In this document: positions 60,123-64,000 of the stretch, piece after piece | Numbering within the stretch: the first letter of the stretch is position 1 | Layout of the letters: every line of letters begins with the position of its first letter | Assembly: GCA_943788445.1 (NCBI GenBank) | Contig: CALSQH010000003.1 | Location: 124,001-188,000, forward strand | Direction: 5' to 3' | Length of the DNA: 64,000 nt | Source: an uncultured Pseudomonadales bacterium | Lineage (GTDB): Bacteria > Pseudomonadota > Gammaproteobacteria > Pseudomonadales > Porticoccaceae | Translations under genes and position numbers: made by a program | Notes under the pieces: model-generated | Told to the model about the DNA's origin: nothing | The model's input: the letters and a program-made list of their open reading frames with translations, nothing else | Database searches by the model: none

Positions 60123-61355
60123 ATGAAAATCTATCGAGTCGGCGGTGCCGTTCGCGACAAACTACTTAATTATCCCAGTGATGAGAATGACTGGGTTGTA
60201 GTTGGCGCAACTCCAGAGAAAATGGTCAAACTCGGCTATGTTCCAGTGGGCAGCGACTTTCCAGTTTTTATCAAACCTGACAGCGGTGAAGAATACGCTC
60301 TGGCTCGCACTGAGCGAAAATCAGGGCACGGCTATCAGGGGTTTACCTTTCATGCCGATAAAGAAGTCAGCCTAGAGCAGGATCTGGTGCGTCGCGATCT
60401 GACCATCAACGCTATGGCCGAAGATGCGGACGGCTCGCTTATTGACCCCTACGGTGGACAGCGCGATCTCAGTAGCAAACTACTTCGCCATGTTTCCGAT
60501 GCCTTTACTGAAGACCCTTTAAGAGTATTGCGCGTGGCGCGCTTTGCCGCCCGCTATCACCATCTTGGTTTTAGCATTGCGCCAGAAACCATAGATTTAA
60601 TGTCATCAATCAGCGCAAGCGGTGAGTTAGACTATCTGGTCGCCGAGCGAGTCTGGAAAGAAACTGAACGCGCTCTGGGTGAACAGTCACCGGATATCTA
60701 TATTCAAACTCTGCGACAGTGCGGCGCTCTGGAAGCCCTATTTCCGGAAGTAGAACGCCTGTTTGGCGTGCCTCAACGAGCAGATTTTCATCCAGAGATT
60801 GATACCGGCATTCATACGTTGATGGCATTACAGCAATCAGTGCGAACATCGGGCAACAGCGCGGTGCGCTTTGCCGTACTTGTCCACGACCTAGGTAAGG
60901 GCATTACACCCGATAATATTTTACCCAGCCATTCTGGCCATGAAGCACGAGGTGTCGCTTTGGTAGAGAGCCTCTGTGACCGCTTAAAAGTACCAAACCA
61001 TTTCCGTCAACTGGCTCTGGCAGTGACTGAATACCACCTGATGTGCCACAAAGCTCTACAGTTGGAGTCCGAGTTAATCGTCAAATTACTTAAAGGTATT
61101 GGTGCACTTAAATCCAGCGAGAAACTCGAAGACTTTATTCTCTGCTGCGAGGCCGATGCCCGCGGCCGCACCGGTTTCGAAGAGCGCGATTATCCATCGG
61201 CAGATTACTTGCGGACCGCACTGACTAAAATCATGCAGGTCAGCATCGCAGATTTGGTTAAAGCCAATACAGATGGCGCCGAAATTGGTCGTCAATTAAC
61301 TCTGCGCCGTATTGCCTGTATTACAGAACTAAAACAAACTTACCGCGCGAGCTAG
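60123..61355 (+). CDS. cca: CCA tRNA nucleotidyltransferase (multifunctional, with HD domain)
   Basis: The enzyme adds or repairs the 3'-CCA end of tRNAs. The 410-residue product has the class II head KIYRVGGAVRDKLLNYPSDE, the flexible-loop region RRDLTINAMAEDADGSLIDP, the template helix EDPLRVLRVARFAARY and a C-terminal HD domain (VLVHDLGKGITPDNILPSH, AVTEYHLMCHKAL) with phosphatase or phosphodiesterase activity in E. coli. The first metal ligand, aspartate in the usual DxD, is glutamate here (E21-N-D23). The ATG at 60123 is preferred to an upstream TTG. folM follows after 2 bases. Confidence 0.95.
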   Translation: MKIYRVGGAVRDKLLNYPSDENDWVVVGATPEKMVKLGYVPVGSDFPVFIKPDSGEEYALARTERKSGHGYQGFTFHADKEVSLEQDLVRRDLTINAMAEDADGSLIDPYGGQRDLSSKLLRHVSDAFTEDPLRVLRVARFAARYHHLGFSIAPETIDLMSSISASGELDYLVAERVWKETERALGEQSPDIYIQTLRQCGALEALFPEVERLFGVPQRADFHPEIDTGIHTLMALQQSVRTSGNSAVRFAVLVHDLGKGITPDNILPSHSGHEARGVALVESLCDRLKVPNHFRQLALAVTEYHLMCHKALQLESELIVKLLKGIGALKSSEKLEDFILCCEADARGRTGFEERDYPSADYLRTALTKIMQVSIADLVKANTDGAEIGRQLTLRRIACITELKQTYRAS

Positions 61356-61357
61356 CC

Positions 61358-62110
61358 ATGGCTGATACCGATAAAAATTCCACTCCAGTAGTTTTGATAA
61401 CCGGTGCCGCGAGACGCATTGGCGCAGCCACAGCCGAGCTTTTTCACCGTGCCGGATATCAGGTAATTATTCACTACAATCGCTCGGCCAGTGATGCAGA
61501 CAAACTCTGTGAAAAATTAAACCGTCAGCGCGACAACAGCTGCCTGTTAGTTCAAGCTGACCTCAACGACCTGAATGGTTTACAAAAGATTATTAATTTA
61601 GTCGATTCCTTGGGTCGTTTAGATGTGTTGGTGAATAATGCGTCGAGCTTTTACCCAACCCCTTTACAAGACTGCAACGATCAGCAGTGGAATGACCTAA
61701 TTAATAGCAATCTAAAAGGACCCTTTTTCCTATCAAAAGGACTGGCTCCACATTTGCAAAAAACGCAGGGAAGCATAGTTAATATCTCGGATATGCACGT
61801 CCGGCAGGCACTTAAGAATCACCCTATTTATTCAATTGCCAAGGCTGGCAATATCGCCATGACTAAATCTATGGCCCTAGAATTGGCCCCCAGAGTGCGG
61901 GTTAATAGTGTCGCACCCGGCGCCATTCTCTGGCCTGAGCACGAACAGGACGACACCCAAAAACAGGATTCGGTGCTCAGCAAGGTTCCAATGGGTCGTT
62001 TGGGTAGTGAACGTGATATCGCCGAGACGGTGTTTTTTCTTGCGACTGATGCCAGCTATATGACTGGCCAAACTATCGCTGTGGATGGCGGCAGCTCAAA
62101 TAGCCTTTAA
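61358..62110 (+). CDS. Pteridine reductase / dihydromonapterin reductase-like SDR
   Basis: This 250-residue short-chain dehydrogenase has the NADPH motif LITGAARRIGAATAELFH (with the arginine typical of pteridine reductases), VNNASSFYPTPLQD, the catalytic pair in HPIYSIAKAGNIAMTKSMA, and a C-terminal GQTIAVDGGSSNSL. The NASSFYPTPL stretch is a hallmark of PTR1/FolM-type enzymes, which reduce dihydropteridines. It lies 2 bases after cca in the same operon and converges on the EAL gene with 25 bases between. The call FolM is probable; the exact substrate is not certain. Confidence 0.88.
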   Translation: MADTDKNSTPVVLITGAARRIGAATAELFHRAGYQVIIHYNRSASDADKLCEKLNRQRDNSCLLVQADLNDLNGLQKIINLVDSLGRLDVLVNNASSFYPTPLQDCNDQQWNDLINSNLKGPFFLSKGLAPHLQKTQGSIVNISDMHVRQALKNHPIYSIAKAGNIAMTKSMALELAPRVRVNSVAPGAILWPEHEQDDTQKQDSVLSKVPMGRLGSERDIAETVFFLATDASYMTGQTIAVDGGSSNSL

Positions 62111-62135
62111 GCTGCCTGTTTCGAAGACAGACCTC

Positions 62136-63947
62136 CTACCAGCCTAGTTTGCGCTTAATTTCATCATGTTTATTTTTATCCAGCCGGTCAGGTACTTCAT
62201 CGCCTGCTTTAGCCAGCGAATGGCCCTGAATATAATCCACTTCGAGGTCGTTGACCAAAGTTGAAAGGGTAATATTTTCTTCCACCTCTTCATCTAAGCC
62301 TTCGACAATAATGCTAAATAGTCGATTGTGAGAGGCGTCCTTGGTACTAACTAGCTGAGCAATCATCTCCATCGCAAAATTGGGCTGATACAACAGCACC
62401 TCTCGATCAACTTTGACAAAGTCAGGCATAATCTTTTGCACTCTAAGCAGCGAACTATAACCAGCGCCAAAATCATCAATGGCTATTTTGACTCTCTTTT
62501 CTTTGAGTTCTTCCTTGGCCTTAATAAACGCCTCCAAGGTTTCATCTTCATTGACTCCGGCTTTTATTACACCTTTTTCAGATAATTCTAAGACCAATTT
62601 GTGGCCGGGAAATTTTAACTCTTCAAGAATTTTATACAGTTCCTCCCTATAGCCAGGACGAAGAATGGTACTGGAGTAAAGATTGACCGTAAGCATCATT
62701 AAATCACTGAAGGAGCGACGTTTATTTTTTACCAGTAAATCAAGGTATTTGGTTAATGCAGTTCTTAAAATATAAATATCAAGTTGCGTCTGGAACCTTA
62801 TCCCCCAAAGCTCAGCAGCCTTAAACAGCCAGCTGGGCACAAGACCATTGACTCGTGCCAACGCCTCAAAGGCAATAATATTAAAACTCTTGCCAGAGGC
62901 GCTAAACCGAATAATTGGTTCGTAATAAACATCCACTAACCGAAGCTGCTGATTAAATAACTTATAACGCCGCTCGTACATTTCCTCACTGACGAAGTTG
63001 TAGACCGACTTAAAATTGTCGTAGACATGAATGCGAATATCATCGCGCTCAACCCTGCGGATAAAACCATTGGTTATTTCAAATATAGACGACAGAACTA
63101 TCTGAAAACTAGCGTCAATACTGACTGTTTTATCAACACCATTGATCAATAGTCCAACTATCTGGTCCTCACTGGCTGAGCTATCAAAAACCAACGGCAC
63201 ATAGGCAGAATTATTTTTTAAAATAGATCGTGTCGCATTAAAAACCAGTGCCAAATTTTGACCAAAAAGCTCGGTATAATCCTCTTTGAGCGCTTTTATT
63301 TGGCGCGCAGAAACCTGCCCCTTTTTACTCGTATGAAACTCTTGCATATTGTCGATAAAAACACACGAACTAGCGTTAAAAGCGGCGCAAATCACTTTCA
63401 AATAATCTTTTATGACGCAGCTCGAACTATCCAGTTCATCAAGCCGATTGAGTATATTTTCAAGTAATATTTCACTCTGTTCAAAACACGAAGAAAACAG
63501 AGATACATCACTGTAGCGCTGGCTTAGTTCATCAGTGATCAGATCAAATTTACTTTGCTCACTTGCCCCTGAAAGCCAACTATTCTCTGTCTTAAATTTT
63601 TTCGCATTTCCATAGATCAGATTAAAAACATCCGCAAATGGACTAGATTGAGCAGAGGTATTGTCTCTTCCTAGTGTGGTTTTCACCCTAGGTTGCATGC
63701 TGTCATTAACGGCGCCATTGAGACGTTCAGGAATACCGCCTCGAGCAGGCTTTTTGTGAAACTCGCGGCCATAGATAAAGAAAAGTAGGCGTTCGTAATT
63801 GACATCAAATTCTTCTGGAACAGAAAAATCAATATAAAACCGCGAGCTCAGATACGCTGGGATGCAGCCGTTGCCATCTTCATTTTTCTCACAGGCCAGG
63901 GCAAAAAATTTCTCTTGAGTAGTGTCATTGGCAATACAATTCACCAT
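62136..63947 (-). CDS. EAL-domain protein, probable cyclic di-GMP phosphodiesterase
   Basis: This 603-residue cytoplasmic protein has no membrane segment. Residues from about 355 to 590 are an EAL domain with the catalytic residues in place: EALARV (361-363), the asparagine in VNLYSS, LELSEKG, AIDDFGAGYSSL, FVKVDREVLL and VEGLDEE, ending YIQGHSLAKAG. Variants such as NLYSS for NLS and EGLDE for EGVET mark a divergent subgroup. The first 350 residues match no domain I recognise; positions about 180-300 have a GAF-like alternation of strands and helices. No GGDEF domain is present. It converges on folM. Confidence 0.88.
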   Translation of the reverse strand: MVNCIANDTTQEKFFALACEKNEDGNGCIPAYLSSRFYIDFSVPEEFDVNYERLLFFIYGREFHKKPARGGIPERLNGAVNDSMQPRVKTTLGRDNTSAQSSPFADVFNLIYGNAKKFKTENSWLSGASEQSKFDLITDELSQRYSDVSLFSSCFEQSEILLENILNRLDELDSSSCVIKDYLKVICAAFNASSCVFIDNMQEFHTSKKGQVSARQIKALKEDYTELFGQNLALVFNATRSILKNNSAYVPLVFDSSASEDQIVGLLINGVDKTVSIDASFQIVLSSIFEITNGFIRRVERDDIRIHVYDNFKSVYNFVSEEMYERRYKLFNQQLRLVDVYYEPIIRFSASGKSFNIIAFEALARVNGLVPSWLFKAAELWGIRFQTQLDIYILRTALTKYLDLLVKNKRRSFSDLMMLTVNLYSSTILRPGYREELYKILEELKFPGHKLVLELSEKGVIKAGVNEDETLEAFIKAKEELKEKRVKIAIDDFGAGYSSLLRVQKIMPDFVKVDREVLLYQPNFAMEMIAQLVSTKDASHNRLFSIIVEGLDEEVEENITLSTLVNDLEVDYIQGHSLAKAGDEVPDRLDKNKHDEIKRKLGW

Positions 63948-64000
63948 TAACTCTACCTCGTTACCTACACCGCCTATCCGCCCATCGGCCTTCTCTTTAT

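Overview
The window is a compact, protein-coding stretch of a gammaproteobacterial chromosome. Two conserved blocks keep an order familiar from Pseudomonas and relatives: gyrA-pheA-tyrA/aroA-cmk-rpsA-ihfB, and mtaD-ubiG-mupP-yciK. Together with lptF/pepA-holC-valS, smc-zipA-ligA and a complete ccm operon, this suggests a free-living, respiring, possibly marine member of the Cellvibrionales/Pseudomonadales neighbourhood. That placement is inferred from gene order and protein motifs; no rRNA gene is present. I saw no tRNA, CRISPR array, insertion sequence or prophage.

Layout, left to right. (1) 1-8427: lptF (cut by the window edge) diverges from pepA-holC-orf-valS-rep. (2) 8711-17812, minus strand: ihfB, rpsA, cmk, a tyrA-aroA fusion, pheA, gyrA. 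(3) 18044-21706, plus strand: mtaD, ubiG, mupP, yciK. (4) 21712-24803, minus: rluB, scpB, scpA and a YciO-type gene. (5) 24892-36000, minus: the accessory centrepiece, a tightly packed apparent operon. It encodes a ThDP-dependent enzyme (riddled with frameshifts), two small citrate-synthase-like proteins, a TonB-dependent receptor, a periplasmic binding protein and a 1505-residue hybrid kinase carrying Hpt, GGDEF and EAL domains. (6) 36202-41260, plus: a membrane protein, YciI, an SH3 protein, a cyclophilin, pdxJ, a DUF2520-type protein and a SpoU-type methylase. (7) 41266-49772, minus: an MFS transporter, two unknown genes, ligA, zipA, smc. (8) 49917-57018, minus: ccmABCDEFGHI. (9) 57133-64000: a small acidic protein, msrA, a two-domain universal stress protein divergent from an Fnr/Anr regulator, cca, a pteridine reductase and an EAL-domain protein.

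How parts fit together. Cytochrome c maturation, the Fnr/Anr regulator and the stress protein (with an FNR-type box exactly 41.5 bases before a plausible start site) point to respiration adjusted to oxygen supply. Two proteins act on cyclic di-GMP, one in the receptor/binding-protein operon, which looks like an outer-membrane-to-cytoplasm sensing route tied to metabolic enzymes.

Quality caution. Single-base frameshifts interrupt valS and rep, a one-base loss interrupts ccmD, about ten indels fall in 0.7 kb of the ThDP gene, and the binding-protein gene has ATA where ATG is expected. Because valS is essential and the surrounding codons are intact, sequencing or assembly error is at least as likely as real decay. 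A sharp change in strand composition near 8.43 kb may mark a rearrangement or an assembly join.
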